Assembly: GCA_900472395.1 (NCBI GenBank) | Contig: UCHV01000004.1 | Coordinates: 1 to 64,000, forward strand | Source of the DNA: Hyphomicrobiales bacterium | GTDB taxonomy: Bacteria > Pseudomonadota > Alphaproteobacteria > Rhizobiales > Rhizobiaceae | Length of the DNA stretch: 64,000 bases | Reading direction: 5' to 3' | In this document: positions 39,618 to 48,780 of the stretch, piece by piece | Numbering within the stretch: position 1 is the first letter of the stretch | Layout: each line of letters starts with the position of its first letter | The notes under the pieces: model-generated | Database searches by the model: none | Told to the model about the DNA's origin: nothing | Seen by the model: only the letters and a program-made list of their open reading frames with translations | Made by a program: the position numbers and the translations under genes

Positions 39618-39655
39618 GAGTGTCTCCTCCACTGATTGCCTAGTGGTATCGAACT

Positions 39656-39672
39656 GACATGTTAGTTGTCAA
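39656..39672. promoter_or_regulatory. Candidate GntR operator
   Basis: TGACA-N7-TGTCA, overlapping a second near-palindrome ACTGACATGTTAGT. It sits about 40 bases upstream of the first gene of the aldolase/GntR/importer cluster, where an autoregulatory site would be expected. Confidence 0.5.
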
Positions 39673-39761
39673 TCTGTGAATTCGTGACGTTGCCGTGATC
39701 GTTGGGGATCATGTTGAACGGCGACAGGGCACCGCACGAAAGCCGTTCGGGCAGGTTATTT

Positions 39762-41543
39762 TCAGCGCCGCCGAGCCGATTTTTCCTGGCTGAACTGTTC
39801 GCTGGAAAGCCGTCTTGTGACGGCTTCGAAGGGCTCGGGCCGGCCGAAATGATAGCCCTGAAAGATATCGCAACCAAAGCGGCGGAGGGCCTCCGCGTGC
39901 TGTTTGGTCTCGATCCCTTCGGCGATGACACCGACCTTGAGGGCCTGCGCGATCTGGATGATCGATCTGAGAATGCGGCGCTGTTCCACCGACACGACCA
40001 CATCCTTTACGAGGTTCCTGTCGATCTTCAGACGGTCCGGGCGGATTTTCACGAGGCCCAGCAACGAGGCATGGCCGGAGCCGAAATCATCGAGTTCGAT
40101 TTCGATCCCAAGGCTGCGCAGGCGATGGATGCGATCGAGGATTTCGTCGGATGACTCGTCAAGAAAAATGGTTTCGACAAGCTCGAAGGCAATGCCGTGA
40201 AAATCCGTGTGACGGCGTTCCAGTTCTGCGAGCAGTTCGGCGTCGTGAAGCCGTGTTGCCGAGACATTGACGGCGATGCGCGGAACATCGAGGCCTTCCG
40301 CCCGCCAGTGGCTGCGGTCTTCCAGGACGCGGTCGAGCACAGCCGCATCGATTGCGTTGGCAAGCCCTGCGTCCTGGGCGACCGGAAGGAATTCGAAAGG
40401 CGCAAGCAGGCCGCGGGACGGATGGTTCCAGCGCACCAAAGCCTCCAGCCCGGCAATGCCACCGGTTCGGGCGTCGATCTGCACCTGATAATGGGGAATG
40501 ATCTGACCCTGCTCCAAAGCGTCCTGCAGTTCCAGCGCGAGTGTGCGCCGTGCCGAAAGCTGATCTTTCAAGGCGGGGTCGAAAAAGGCGATGCGATTGC
40601 GTCCCAGTCTTTTCGCCTGATAGAGCGCGACATCCGATTCGGTCAGCAGGTTGGCGTCCGGCCGGCCTTCGAGCGTGAACCCGATCCCGATCGATACGCC
40701 AAAACGCAATACGGCATTGCCGAAAGCGACCGGTTCGCTCAATGCCTTCTGAAGGCGTTTGCCGATTGCTTCGAGCTCCGCGGTGGAAGAAAAATCCGTG
40801 AGCAGTATGACAAACTCGTCTCCGCCGGTGCGGGCTGCCACGGCACTGGCGGAAACCGCAGCGATGATGCGTGAGGATGCAACGCGCAGAACGTGGTCTC
40901 CGGCGGTATGGCCGTGGCTGTCGTTTATTTCCTTGAACCGCTCGAGATCGAGATGCAGCACGGCAAGCGACCGGTATTGATCGCTGTTTTGCAGACTACG
41001 CAGGCGAGCATCGAAAAAATTCCGGTTGGGCAGGCCGGTCAGATAGTCATGCTGCGCGGCGTGCTCGATTTCCGCATAACTCTCGGCAAGCTCCTGCGCG
41101 CGTTCTTCCAGTTGCGCCTTCTGATCCTGTACCGCATGGTGCAACGCGACATCCTCCGTAACATCCCATTCGGCACCGATAACGGAGGGTTCGCCCTCGT
41201 CATTGACGTAATAATGCCCGCGCGAACGCAGGTGGCGGATGTTGCCATCGGGCAAGATGATACGGAAATGCGAATCATAACGGCCACGACTGGTAATGGC
41301 ACGGTCGAAATCGGCATTGGCTCGGTTCACGTCGTCCGGATGGACAGCTTTTTGCCAGGCATCGGCGGACACGCGTCTTTTGTCGTTACCGGTGTGGTAA
41401 AGAATGTGCATCCGGGCGTCCCAAAGGAGCTCGTCACGCGCGAGATTATGCTCCCACACGCCCATCCGCGATGCGTCGAGCGCCAGTTCCAGGCGTCGGA
41501 AAAGATCGCGATATTCGCGCGTTGAAGATGAAGTCTTTGCCAC
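39762..41543 (-). CDS. PAS-GGDEF-EAL protein (c-di-GMP synthesis and hydrolysis)
   Basis: A 593-residue cytoplasmic protein. A PAS sensor comes first, at about residues 15-130 (DASRMGVWEHNLARDELLWD ... RHLRSRGHYYVNDEGE), then a coiled segment. The GGDEF domain has the intact motif at about residue 238 (RTGGDEFVILL), and the EAL domain has an intact EAL at about 366 (GLEALVRWNHPSRG). The key EAL residues (ELVETIFLDES, ELDDFGSGHASL and AEGIET) are present. Both activities therefore look possible, with the PAS domain deciding the balance. There is no membrane segment. Confidence 0.95.
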   Translation of the reverse strand: MAKTSSSTREYRDLFRRLELALDASRMGVWEHNLARDELLWDARMHILYHTGNDKRRVSADAWQKAVHPDDVNRANADFDRAITSRGRYDSHFRIILPDGNIRHLRSRGHYYVNDEGEPSVIGAEWDVTEDVALHHAVQDQKAQLEERAQELAESYAEIEHAAQHDYLTGLPNRNFFDARLRSLQNSDQYRSLAVLHLDLERFKEINDSHGHTAGDHVLRVASSRIIAAVSASAVAARTGGDEFVILLTDFSSTAELEAIGKRLQKALSEPVAFGNAVLRFGVSIGIGFTLEGRPDANLLTESDVALYQAKRLGRNRIAFFDPALKDQLSARRTLALELQDALEQGQIIPHYQVQIDARTGGIAGLEALVRWNHPSRGLLAPFEFLPVAQDAGLANAIDAAVLDRVLEDRSHWRAEGLDVPRIAVNVSATRLHDAELLAELERRHTDFHGIAFELVETIFLDESSDEILDRIHRLRSLGIEIELDDFGSGHASLLGLVKIRPDRLKIDRNLVKDVVVSVEQRRILRSIIQIAQALKVGVIAEGIETKQHAEALRRFGCDIFQGYHFGRPEPFEAVTRRLSSEQFSQEKSARRR

Positions 41544-41703
41544 TGCGTTCCTCGAAGTTTTTCACCGTATAGTAGATCTTGCTTATTAACGTAATGTTTG
41601 CGGAGGAAAAATCTTTCTACCTGTCATCTTTTTCGCGAATGGAACATCGTGGTGGCTGTCATGGTTGGATCCTGAGTTCCGAAACGATTTTGAGGAGGGC
41701 GTC

Positions 41704-41946
41704 ATGCCTGGAACCAACAGAGTGGTCATGTTCGTGGCTTTTGACCGCAACGACAGCGGCGAAGCGGTTGCGGCTTTCATGCCGCGTCAGGCAATCGATG
41801 AAGCTGAAGCGGTACATGCCGTGGAAATTCTGGGTGGAAGACATGCCGGTGCCGTCGCCTGGAGGCGTGATTCGTTTCCGGCGGTGGGCGAAATCGGTGA
41901 GCCGGATGTCATCGCCGAGCGCGGATCGATAGGGGATTTTGGCTGA
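41704..41946 (+). CDS. Small hypothetical protein
   Basis: An 80-residue soluble protein with GAGGAGGG seven bases before the ATG. It reads MPGTNRVVMFVAFDRNDSGEAV, then AAFMPRQAIDEAEAVHAVEIL and GAVAWRRDSFPAVGEIGEPDVI. The strand/helix pattern suggests a small alpha/beta fold. The family is unknown to me. It sits between two c-di-GMP genes, but nothing ties it to them except position. Confidence 0.7.
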   Translation: MPGTNRVVMFVAFDRNDSGEAVAAFMPRQAIDEAEAVHAVEILGGRHAGAVAWRRDSFPAVGEIGEPDVIAERGSIGDFG

Positions 41947-42139
41947 TTTTTACTCAGCGTTTACCATGTTTTCTCATTAGTTGACACTAAATGAGGCAAT
42001 AACGAGATTTGCATAACCCTATCGATTTTTGGACTGGACTGCACGTTATGGCTGTGTTTACATCGCCGCCATAAGTAAGTGTCGCGCTGATTTTCACTCA
42101 GCGGATGTATCTACACGAAGCCCAGAACGAGAATCGGTA

Positions 42140-43003
42140 GTGCCTGATAAAGCCGGATTTCGCCATTTATCCCTTCGTGTTCCTACGCACCTGAATACGG
42201 ACCTTTCATCCGTGTTCGGGCAGAGGACCGCGCGTTCCGACAACAGTGTCCGTCGGAATGGTGCCTCGAGCGAGATCATCAAGGGGTTGCCAAGATTTGC
42301 GATGGCGTTTCAGCCGATCGCCGACACAATGACGGGTGCCGTCTTCGCCCAGGAGGCGTTGGCGCGCGGACGGGACGGAGAGGGTGGCGCATCCATCTTC
42401 ACCAAGGTACCCGCCTCCAAGCTTCACCTGCTCGAATCCTTATGCAGGCAGCGCGCGCTGGAAGCGGTCAGCGAAATCGGCCTTCATGATTCCCGTATCA
42501 GCCTGAATGCGTCTCCGGATGCCATTCTCAATCCGGCATTCGGCATATGCGAAACCATTCGCGTGGCGCGCAGCCTTGGCCTGCACGAACGCCAGCTGAT
42601 ACTGGAATTCACTGAAAAGGATAAGGCGAGCGACATGCGCGCCATCCGGGATCTGATCGTGCCTTTCCGCAAGCGCGGTATGATGGTGGCGCTCGATGAT
42701 TTCGGCGCTGGTTACAACGGCATCAAGACCCTGCTCGAAGTGAGACCGGATGTGGTCAAATTCGACATGGGGCTGATCAACCGTATCGACACCTGCGAAA
42801 TGCAGCAGACACTGATCTGCAGCCTGGCGGAAGCTTGCAGCCGTCTCGACATCATCGTGGTGGCCGAGGGCGTCGAAACGCTTGCGCAGGCGCGCATGCT
42901 GCAGTCCATGGGTATCGCGCTGATGCAGGGTTATCTTTTCGCCCGACCGGCCGTTGGCCTGTTGCCGACGCCGGCGCCTGACGTCATGGCGCGATTGATG
43001 TGA
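42140..43003 (+). CDS. EAL-domain protein (c-di-GMP phosphodiesterase)
   Basis: About 287 residues, almost all EAL domain. The EAL motif (AQEALARG) is at about residue 71, and the metal and catalytic set continues with SLNASPDA, LILEFTEKD (metal Glu), VALDDFGAGYNG, VKFDMGLI and VVAEGVET. All key residues look intact, so it should hydrolyse c-di-GMP. The start is uncertain: GTG at 42140, or a TTG as far up as 42029. Its stop overlaps the start of the next gene by four bases (GTGA), coupling it to the 1048-residue Mur-ligase protein. Confidence 0.88.
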   Translation: MPDKAGFRHLSLRVPTHLNTDLSSVFGQRTARSDNSVRRNGASSEIIKGLPRFAMAFQPIADTMTGAVFAQEALARGRDGEGGASIFTKVPASKLHLLESLCRQRALEAVSEIGLHDSRISLNASPDAILNPAFGICETIRVARSLGLHERQLILEFTEKDKASDMRAIRDLIVPFRKRGMMVALDDFGAGYNGIKTLLEVRPDVVKFDMGLINRIDTCEMQQTLICSLAEACSRLDIIVVAEGVETLAQARMLQSMGIALMQGYLFARPAVGLLPTPAPDVMARLM

Positions 43004-46000
43004 GGCTTGCAGCGGAGCAGCGCGGAGAGAACGGGCAGGAGAGGCTGCTTCTTTCCGGGATGCTCGCTCAAGCGCGACCGTTGGTCTTGGCGCAATGCAC
43101 GGAGCTGGCTGCGCCGTTTCCGCGTTTTTGCCTGTTCTTTTCCTTCACCGACGGTCGCCGCCGCGCTTATGTCGTTCACGTTACTGGGGATCATTTCGAA
43201 ACCGTCTGGCAGCAAGGTGCTGCGCTGGTTTCCGACCGGGCCGGAACCGCGGCAACACGGGCCGGTGGCTGGCTGCGTGTCGATTGGGTCGATGAGGTTG
43301 AGACCACCGACTGGGCACGGCTGAATGCGACGCTCGCCGATACCAAACGCAATTATTTTCGTTATGGCATCGCTTTCGATGGCGATTTGCGTCACGCCCT
43401 TCTGGAGCAGGAACTGAACGCCAATGCCGTGCTTTATGCCGGCAATGCGGTGACAAACGCGCAGCTCAATCCCGGTAATCTCCAGATCTATGCCCGGCAG
43501 CGATTTGGCGCCGGTTTTCCAAGCCCGGCGAATGACGCGCCGGTATTCGTGTTTTCCACGTCCGCGGTATTCTGCGACGGGCTGGAAATTCATCCTCTCC
43601 ATGGGCGCGGGCTGGAGGCCGGCCGCCGGGTGATCGAAACGCTGGATGCCGACACGGTGGAGATGCTGATCCGATCCGGCGCCGACCATCTTGCGCGGCA
43701 GGTAGGCGGCGATGGCCGCTTTGTTTACGGCTATCACCCCTGCTTCGACCGTCAGATCGCTGCCTACAATACGCTGCGCCATGCCAGCACGACCTATTCC
43801 ATGATCGAGGTGTTCGAGGTGACGCGCGATCCGGCGCTGAAGGTTGCGATAGAGCGATCACTTGCGCATCTGACCGGGCAGCTGATCCGCGACGTGACAT
43901 TGGCGGACGGGCAGGTGGCGGCGTTTCTCGTCGACAGTGGCGGCGAGGTGAAACTTGGCGGCAACGCGGTGGCGATCCTTGCGCTGGTCAAGCATTGCGA
44001 GGTGACCGGCGAGCGACGGCACATGGCCTTGATGGAAAAGCTGGCCGTCGGTATCACATTCATGCAGGAGGCTGGCTCCGGCGGTTTCGTACATGTGCTG
44101 AATTTTCCAGACCTCACCGTCAAACATACTTTCCGCACCATCTACTACGATGGAGAGGCGGCATTCGGGCTGATGCGGCTTTACGGACTGACCCGCGATC
44201 CTCGTTGGCTCAGAAGCGTCGAGCGGGCATTCGATCATTTCATACGCCGGGAACACTGGCGTCATAACGACCACTGGCTGGGTTATTGTGTCAACGAACT
44301 GACCCGGTACCGGCCGGAAGAGCGTTATTTTCGCTTCGGACTGCAGAATGTCGCCGATTATCTCGATTTCGTCAGCGACCGGATCACCACCTTTCCCACA
44401 CTTCTGGAAATGATGATGGCCGCCCGCGACATGCTGGTGCGCATGCAGGCCATGCCCAATCTGCATCATCTGTTTTCGATGCTCGATCTGCACAAATTCG
44501 AACGGGCGCTGGAGGCGCGGGCGCGGCAGCTTCTCAACGGCTTCTTCTGGCCGGAAATGGCGATGTTTTTCGGCAATCCGGCGCGCATTGCCGGTTCCTT
44601 CTTCATTCGCCACCAGGCTTTTCGCGTTCGCATCGATGACGTCGAGCATTACCTGTCCGGTTATGTCGCTTACCTGCGACATCTGGCGGAAAAGGAGGCA
44701 TTCCACGATCTGGTCGTCAGGCATGGTCCACGGCCTGCCATGCCGGGTGCGCAGATCTGGACGGCGGAAACGGTGGCGGAGGCGACCCGCGGGCGATGGC
44801 GGGGGCCGCCACCTGTGGGCTGGACTGCAAAAGGGTTGTGCACGCATGCACCCGCCATGCGGGATGGATACATGGCAGTGCTGCGTCTCGAAGGTGATGC
44901 GAAGGGCATGACCCCGGTGGCGCTGGCGCGCATGCCGATCCGCCCGGCGGCGATCATCACCAGTCGCGCAACACGGCCATTCGAGATGGAGAACGCCAAG
45001 GATGTGCCCATTCTCGATGTCGGCGATACGGGTGCTGCTGTCCTCGCGCTTGGCGCATATGCCCGCGACCGTATGGCGGCAAAAGTGGTGGCGGTGACAG
45101 GCAGTGCCGGCAAGACCACCACCGTCGCCATGCTGGCACAGGTGCTTTCCGCTTATGGTGAAACGGGTGCGACAAACCACAATGCCAATCTGGCGCATGG
45201 CGTGGCCTGGAACCTCGCCTCCATGCCGGTGGATGCACGGCATGTGGTGCTTGAACTGGCGATCGGAAAGATGGGCATGAGCTCGCGGCTTGCTCGGCCA
45301 AATCTGGCCATGGTGACGAACATCCAGCCGGCGCATCTGCGCGACGGCAAGACCATTACCGATATCGCCCGCACCAAGGCGGCAATCTTCTCCGGAATGG
45401 AAAAGGGTGGCATCGCCATCATCAACCGCGACACGCTGGAATGGCAGACGGTGCATGAGGAGGCGATGAAGCGAGGGCTGCGGGTCGTGCATTACGGTCG
45501 CCATGAGGATTGCGACGTCCAGATGATCGATTACGTGCCGGCCGAGCGACACGTCACGGCTCGCATCGGCGAGCGGCATCTGTCTTTCCAACTCGGCGCG
45601 GAAGGCCGGCACATGGCGGAAAACGCGCTGGCGGTGCTCGCGGCGGTGACGGCACTCGGTCATGCGCCCGAACCGGCGATCGATTGCCTCTCGCGATTTC
45701 GACCGTTGCCGGGGCGCGGCGAGGCTTTTGCGCTGTCGCTGGGTGGTCGGCATATCAACGTCATCGACGACGCGTATAACGCCAATCCCGGCTCCATGCA
45801 GGCCGGGCTCGAACGGCTGGCCGGAAGCGTTGCAAAGGGCAGGCGGATCGCGGTCCTGTCCGAAATGGCCGAACTCGGGCCGCATTCGGAGGTCTATCAC
45901 ACCGCGCTTTTGCCGCTGTTTGCTTCGATCGATCAGGTCTATCTGGCTGGAGGGCTTTACGATCGCCTCTGGGCACTGATTGCGGCCGACAAGCGGGGCG

Positions 46001-46146
46001 GCCACGTAATGTCGGTCGAGGAGTTGAAGGCGCCTTTGCTGCGCGATCTGCGTGATTGCGATCTGGTGCTGTTCAAGGGCTCGCATAACACCGGCATGCA
46101 CGAACTTGTCGGCTGGCTGCGCCAAGCCGGTTCGCCGTTGAATTGA
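43000..46146 (+). CDS. Two-part enzyme: alpha-helical barrel-like region fused to a MurF-like ligase
   Basis: A 1048-residue protein with a GTG start. Residues 1-200 are a domain I do not recognise (TKRNYFRYGIAFDGDLRHALLEQELNANA, VFVFSTSAVFCDGL). Residues about 215-560 look like helical hairpins of an (alpha/alpha)6 sugar-enzyme fold (YGYHPCFDRQIAAYNTLRHA, VKLGGNAVAIL, YYDGEAAFGLMRLYG, HWLGYCVNELTRY). Residues about 690-1040 are a Mur ligase: P-loop TGSAGKTTT at about 700, NHNANLAHG, a central Lys/His region, and NVIDDAYNANPGSMQAGL at about 923, the MurF signature. It should form an amide bond using ATP. No true murF context surrounds it and it has no signal peptide. Substrate unknown. Confidence 0.85.
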   Translation: MRLAAEQRGENGQERLLLSGMLAQARPLVLAQCTELAAPFPRFCLFFSFTDGRRRAYVVHVTGDHFETVWQQGAALVSDRAGTAATRAGGWLRVDWVDEVETTDWARLNATLADTKRNYFRYGIAFDGDLRHALLEQELNANAVLYAGNAVTNAQLNPGNLQIYARQRFGAGFPSPANDAPVFVFSTSAVFCDGLEIHPLHGRGLEAGRRVIETLDADTVEMLIRSGADHLARQVGGDGRFVYGYHPCFDRQIAAYNTLRHASTTYSMIEVFEVTRDPALKVAIERSLAHLTGQLIRDVTLADGQVAAFLVDSGGEVKLGGNAVAILALVKHCEVTGERRHMALMEKLAVGITFMQEAGSGGFVHVLNFPDLTVKHTFRTIYYDGEAAFGLMRLYGLTRDPRWLRSVERAFDHFIRREHWRHNDHWLGYCVNELTRYRPEERYFRFGLQNVADYLDFVSDRITTFPTLLEMMMAARDMLVRMQAMPNLHHLFSMLDLHKFERALEARARQLLNGFFWPEMAMFFGNPARIAGSFFIRHQAFRVRIDDVEHYLSGYVAYLRHLAEKEAFHDLVVRHGPRPAMPGAQIWTAETVAEATRGRWRGPPPVGWTAKGLCTHAPAMRDGYMAVLRLEGDAKGMTPVALARMPIRPAAIITSRATRPFEMENAKDVPILDVGDTGAAVLALGAYARDRMAAKVVAVTGSAGKTTTVAMLAQVLSAYGETGATNHNANLAHGVAWNLASMPVDARHVVLELAIGKMGMSSRLARPNLAMVTNIQPAHLRDGKTITDIARTKAAIFSGMEKGGIAIINRDTLEWQTVHEEAMKRGLRVVHYGRHEDCDVQMIDYVPAERHVTARIGERHLSFQLGAEGRHMAENALAVLAAVTALGHAPEPAIDCLSRFRPLPGRGEAFALSLGGRHINVIDDAYNANPGSMQAGLERLAGSVAKGRRIAVLSEMAELGPHSEVYHTALLPLFASIDQVYLAGGLYDRLWALIAADKRGGHVMSVEELKAPLLRDLRDCDLVLFKGSHNTGMHELVGWLRQAGSPLN

Positions 46147-46216
46147 AACAGCATTGCCCTCGATAAGACAGATTTGATGACGCCCCGCAGGAGCGAGCCG
46201 AGCGTCATCACTATTG

Positions 46217-47686
46217 TCAAAGGCTTACGCCGCGAACCACGCTGCCGTTCAGGCGGAAAGCCTTTCGCGCCATGCCGGAACTGAACAGGCAATCCGCATC
46301 GAGCCTTCGCAGATCATGTTCGGTGCGCACCGCATCGAAGCGGGCGGCATGCAGTTCCTGTTCGGCATTGAGAAGGTCGAGCAGGGTGCGGGTGCCAAGC
46401 TGCACATATTGCTCCCGATAGAGATTTCGGGTCTCGATCATCATGTCGTTGCGTGAGGCAAGCGATGACAGAAGCTGTTTGAGGCTGGCCACCTGACCGC
46501 GGGCTTCGTTGAGGCTGCGGCCGGTTTCGAAACGGGCCGCCTGGCTGGCGGCTTCGGCGGCTTTCAACGCGAAACCGGCGGCATCGCGGCGGGCAGCGCT
46601 GGCGCCGCCTTCGTAAAGATTGCCGACGAGATTGATCCCGATGGTGAAATCAGGGTTGTCGACGCGCGAATAGCTGGAAGAACCGGCGATGTCATAACTG
46701 CCATCCGCCTGCAATTGCAGGGTCGGGAAGATTTCGGACTTGCTGAGCGCCAGTTTTGCTGCGGCCTCCCGCTTGCCGGCTTCGGCCTGCAGGTAGCTCG
46801 GGACCTGTTCCCAATCCGGCTCCGCAACGCCGCAGGCGTTGGAAAGCGTGGGGGATCTGCCGGAAGACAGGGCCACCCGGCCGCCGGTTCCGGAAAGGGC
46901 CGCCAGCGTGCTTTCCCAACGGGTGAGGCTGGCCGATATTTCCATGACCTGGGATTGCGCCGCCTGAACGCGGGCTTCGGCCTGGACCTTGTCGGATCTG
47001 GTGCTGGCTCCGCTATCGGTGCGCTGTGTGACGAGCTTGGCGATCTCGCCCACACCGGCGAGTTGGTCTTTTGCAACGGCGATCATGGCGCGGTAGCGTT
47101 GCACCTCGATGACGGCATAGGTCGTGTCGCGCACAATCGTGTCGATGGACCCCAGCAATTCGGCGCGGCTGACGTCCTCGCCCGCCTTTTCTGCCTCTAT
47201 GGAGTTCGAAACCTTGCCGAAGTCATAGACCATTTGCGAGACCTGCAACGTGGCGCGCGGACGGAAACCGCCATCGGAACCGTTGCCATAACCGGTGTTC
47301 AGGCCGCCCTGGATTTTCGGGTAATAACCGGCGCGGGCAACCTCTATCTCCTGAGAGCTCTGGTAAACCCGACCGGCAGAAGCCGTGATGGACGGATGCC
47401 AGGCAAGTGCACGCAGTACCGCGTCCTCCAGCGAGCCTTTATTGGCGGAAAGCGGCGAAGAGAAATCGGTTGCGGCTGCACCGGAAGCCGCGCCTTGCGG
47501 CGACGGGCCATTCGGTGAAGTTTCTTTCGATTGTAACGGTGAAAGGGCCCCGCGTTGAACGGAACCGAGATTAGGCTTTTCTCCATTGGCTGCATCCGGA
47601 GACGCGGGAGAAGTTGTGCAAGAGCTTAAAGTCCAACATCCAAGCAATACAAGAGCAGTCGGCCTTCCCCAGAGCCGTCTGTACAT
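46217..47686 (-). CDS. TolC-family outer-membrane lipoprotein
   Basis: A 489-residue secreted protein. The lipobox LSSC places the lipid-modified Cys at residue 23. A Ser/Pro-rich spacer precedes two repeated outer-membrane-factor regions (LEDAVLRALAWHPSITASAGRVYQSSQEIEVARAGYYPKI ... ALSKSEIFPTLQLQADGSYD), with long coiled helices and the LNEARGQVAS / LLDLLNAEQELHAARFD motifs. It would be the exit duct of a type I secretion or efflux system. No ABC exporter or HlyD partner is near. It converges on the Mur-ligase gene. Confidence 0.9.
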   Translation of the reverse strand: MYRRLWGRPTALVLLGCWTLSSCTTSPASPDAANGEKPNLGSVQRGALSPLQSKETSPNGPSPQGAASGAAATDFSSPLSANKGSLEDAVLRALAWHPSITASAGRVYQSSQEIEVARAGYYPKIQGGLNTGYGNGSDGGFRPRATLQVSQMVYDFGKVSNSIEAEKAGEDVSRAELLGSIDTIVRDTTYAVIEVQRYRAMIAVAKDQLAGVGEIAKLVTQRTDSGASTRSDKVQAEARVQAAQSQVMEISASLTRWESTLAALSGTGGRVALSSGRSPTLSNACGVAEPDWEQVPSYLQAEAGKREAAAKLALSKSEIFPTLQLQADGSYDIAGSSSYSRVDNPDFTIGINLVGNLYEGGASAARRDAAGFALKAAEAASQAARFETGRSLNEARGQVASLKQLLSSLASRNDMMIETRNLYREQYVQLGTRTLLDLLNAEQELHAARFDAVRTEHDLRRLDADCLFSSGMARKAFRLNGSVVRGVSL

Positions 47687-48097
47687 TCACCCTCCGTCAC
47701 GCACATCATGTGCGGATAGTGCGTCCGGCGATGGGAAAATGCCGGCCGCTTCATGTTCTTCGCCCGAAGGCGAAATCCCGTCCTCCAGCATCACGAAAAG
47801 AATGACGCTGCCGTTCATTTATGCGGATCGTCTTGGCTGCGGCGGGCAACGGTCGGAAATCTCGACCTTGGCGCCAAAACCTGCCGGTTCCTGTTCCGGC
47901 GTGGCTTTTGGCGCTTCTATCCCGACCATCTCCAAGTTACCTGATAGATTCGCGTGTTCAGTATCGCTAATATTATCGGCTTGTGCGAGGCTGTCTTCTC
48001 TACTGCGCGTTGCAATCGAGGGATATCGACAGGAAAGCTTTACATTGAGGGAGATTATCGCACGCAACTGCTGATGGGCAACGCGACAGTGCTGCCG
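47687..48097. other. 411-base intergenic region of lower GC
   Basis: No gene I can support. A minus-strand frame (47819-48067, 82 residues, TTG start) and an overlapping plus-strand frame (to 48074) both lack ribosome-binding sites. About half the third positions in the minus-strand frame are A/T, unlike neighbours. The region may hold the tolC promoter, and short palindromes such as CTTCGCCCGAAGGCGAA (47759-47775) are present. Confidence 0.4.
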
Positions 48098-48337
48098 TCA
48101 ATTTGCGGATTTATCGCTACCAGCGGCCATGATCGCTCGCCGCAGCTGCGTCTCGTCGTGCATTCCCGTCTGAAAAAGCTGGATTGCCAGGGCTGCGAGG
48201 CGAACGGCTTCGGCGTCACGTATCGTCAGGCCCAATGTCGATATGGACTTCAGGAACGCCCGCTCAACAAGAGATATGTCGAGGGGGGACAGGGGTTGTC
48301 TCGCGATGGTTTGCGCGCCGGGTTCGATCGTTGTCAT
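48098..48337 (-). CDS. Small hypothetical protein
   Basis: A 79-residue mostly helical protein: LDISLVERAFLKSISTLGLTIRDAEAVRLAALAIQLFQTGMHDETQLRRAIM. The length and pattern suggest a small soluble conserved protein of Rhizobiaceae, but I cannot name it. The ATG at 48337 sits immediately after AGGAG, closer than optimal. An upstream extension to 48403 is possible. Confidence 0.55.
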   Translation of the reverse strand: MTTIEPGAQTIARQPLSPLDISLVERAFLKSISTLGLTIRDAEAVRLAALAIQLFQTGMHDETQLRRAIMAAGSDKSAN

Positions 48338-48539
48338 CTCCTGATGGCAGGCTGGAGCGTATATTAGAAAATCATTATGTTTTTTATTGTGCCTGCGGAT
48401 CAAGTCTCGCGATGCGCTATGGTTGACGAGTGGTTAGGACGCGGGAGCGGAAAGAACGCGTTTTCGTCGGCAGCGGTTCAATGGAACCGTGACCTGGAGT
48501 TTTTCGTTATCCGGCCATTGATCACTAAGGACGAAATCC

Positions 48540-48713
48540 ATGCTGAAATGGGCTCTCATCTTCCTCGTCATTTCCCTCATCTCCGGTTTCCTCGGCTTTT
48601 CGGGGATTTCCGCGGCGACCGCAGGTATCGCCAAGCTGCTTTTCTATATTGCGCTGGTGATATTCCTCATCTTCCTGGTGCTGGCACTGATGGCCGGCAG
48701 CGCGATTCTTTAA
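48540..48713 (+). CDS. DUF1328-family small membrane protein (YtjA-like)
   Basis: A 57-residue inner-membrane peptide with two hydrophobic helices ([23 protein letters not shown] and [22 protein letters not shown]). The order and the [16 protein letters not shown] spacing are those of DUF1328 proteins. AAGGA lies about 11 bases upstream. Function unknown; family members are often stress-induced. It ends before a clear terminator. Confidence 0.88.
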   Translation: MLKWALIFLVISLISGFLGFSGISAATAGIAKLLFYIALVIFLIFLVLALMAGSAIL

Positions 48714-48743
48714 CGGTGCGACCGACAGAATGACTGCGAACAG

Positions 48744-48773
48744 GACCGCCATCGGCAATGATGGCGGTCTTTT
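48744..48773 (+). terminator. Rho-independent terminator
   Basis: GACCGCCAT-CGGCAATG region-ATGGCGGTC followed by TTTT. It separates the DUF1328 gene from the convergent putR. Confidence 0.85.
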
Positions 48774-48780
48774 AATACGC

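Noticed and set aside
39656..39690. Possible Pho box near the aldolase promoter
   Set aside because: TTGTCAA is present but no second half-site follows at the 4-base spacing. The palindrome fits a GntR operator better.
43858..46125. 755-residue minus-strand frame opposite the Mur-ligase fusion gene
   Set aside because: The plus strand carries clear Mur-ligase motifs across this region. The antisense frame has none and no start signal.
47586..48074. 162-residue plus-strand frame and the overlapping 82-residue minus-strand frame
   Set aside because: Both have weak codon bias and no ribosome-binding site. The plus-strand frame also overlaps the tolC start region. Described as intergenic instead.
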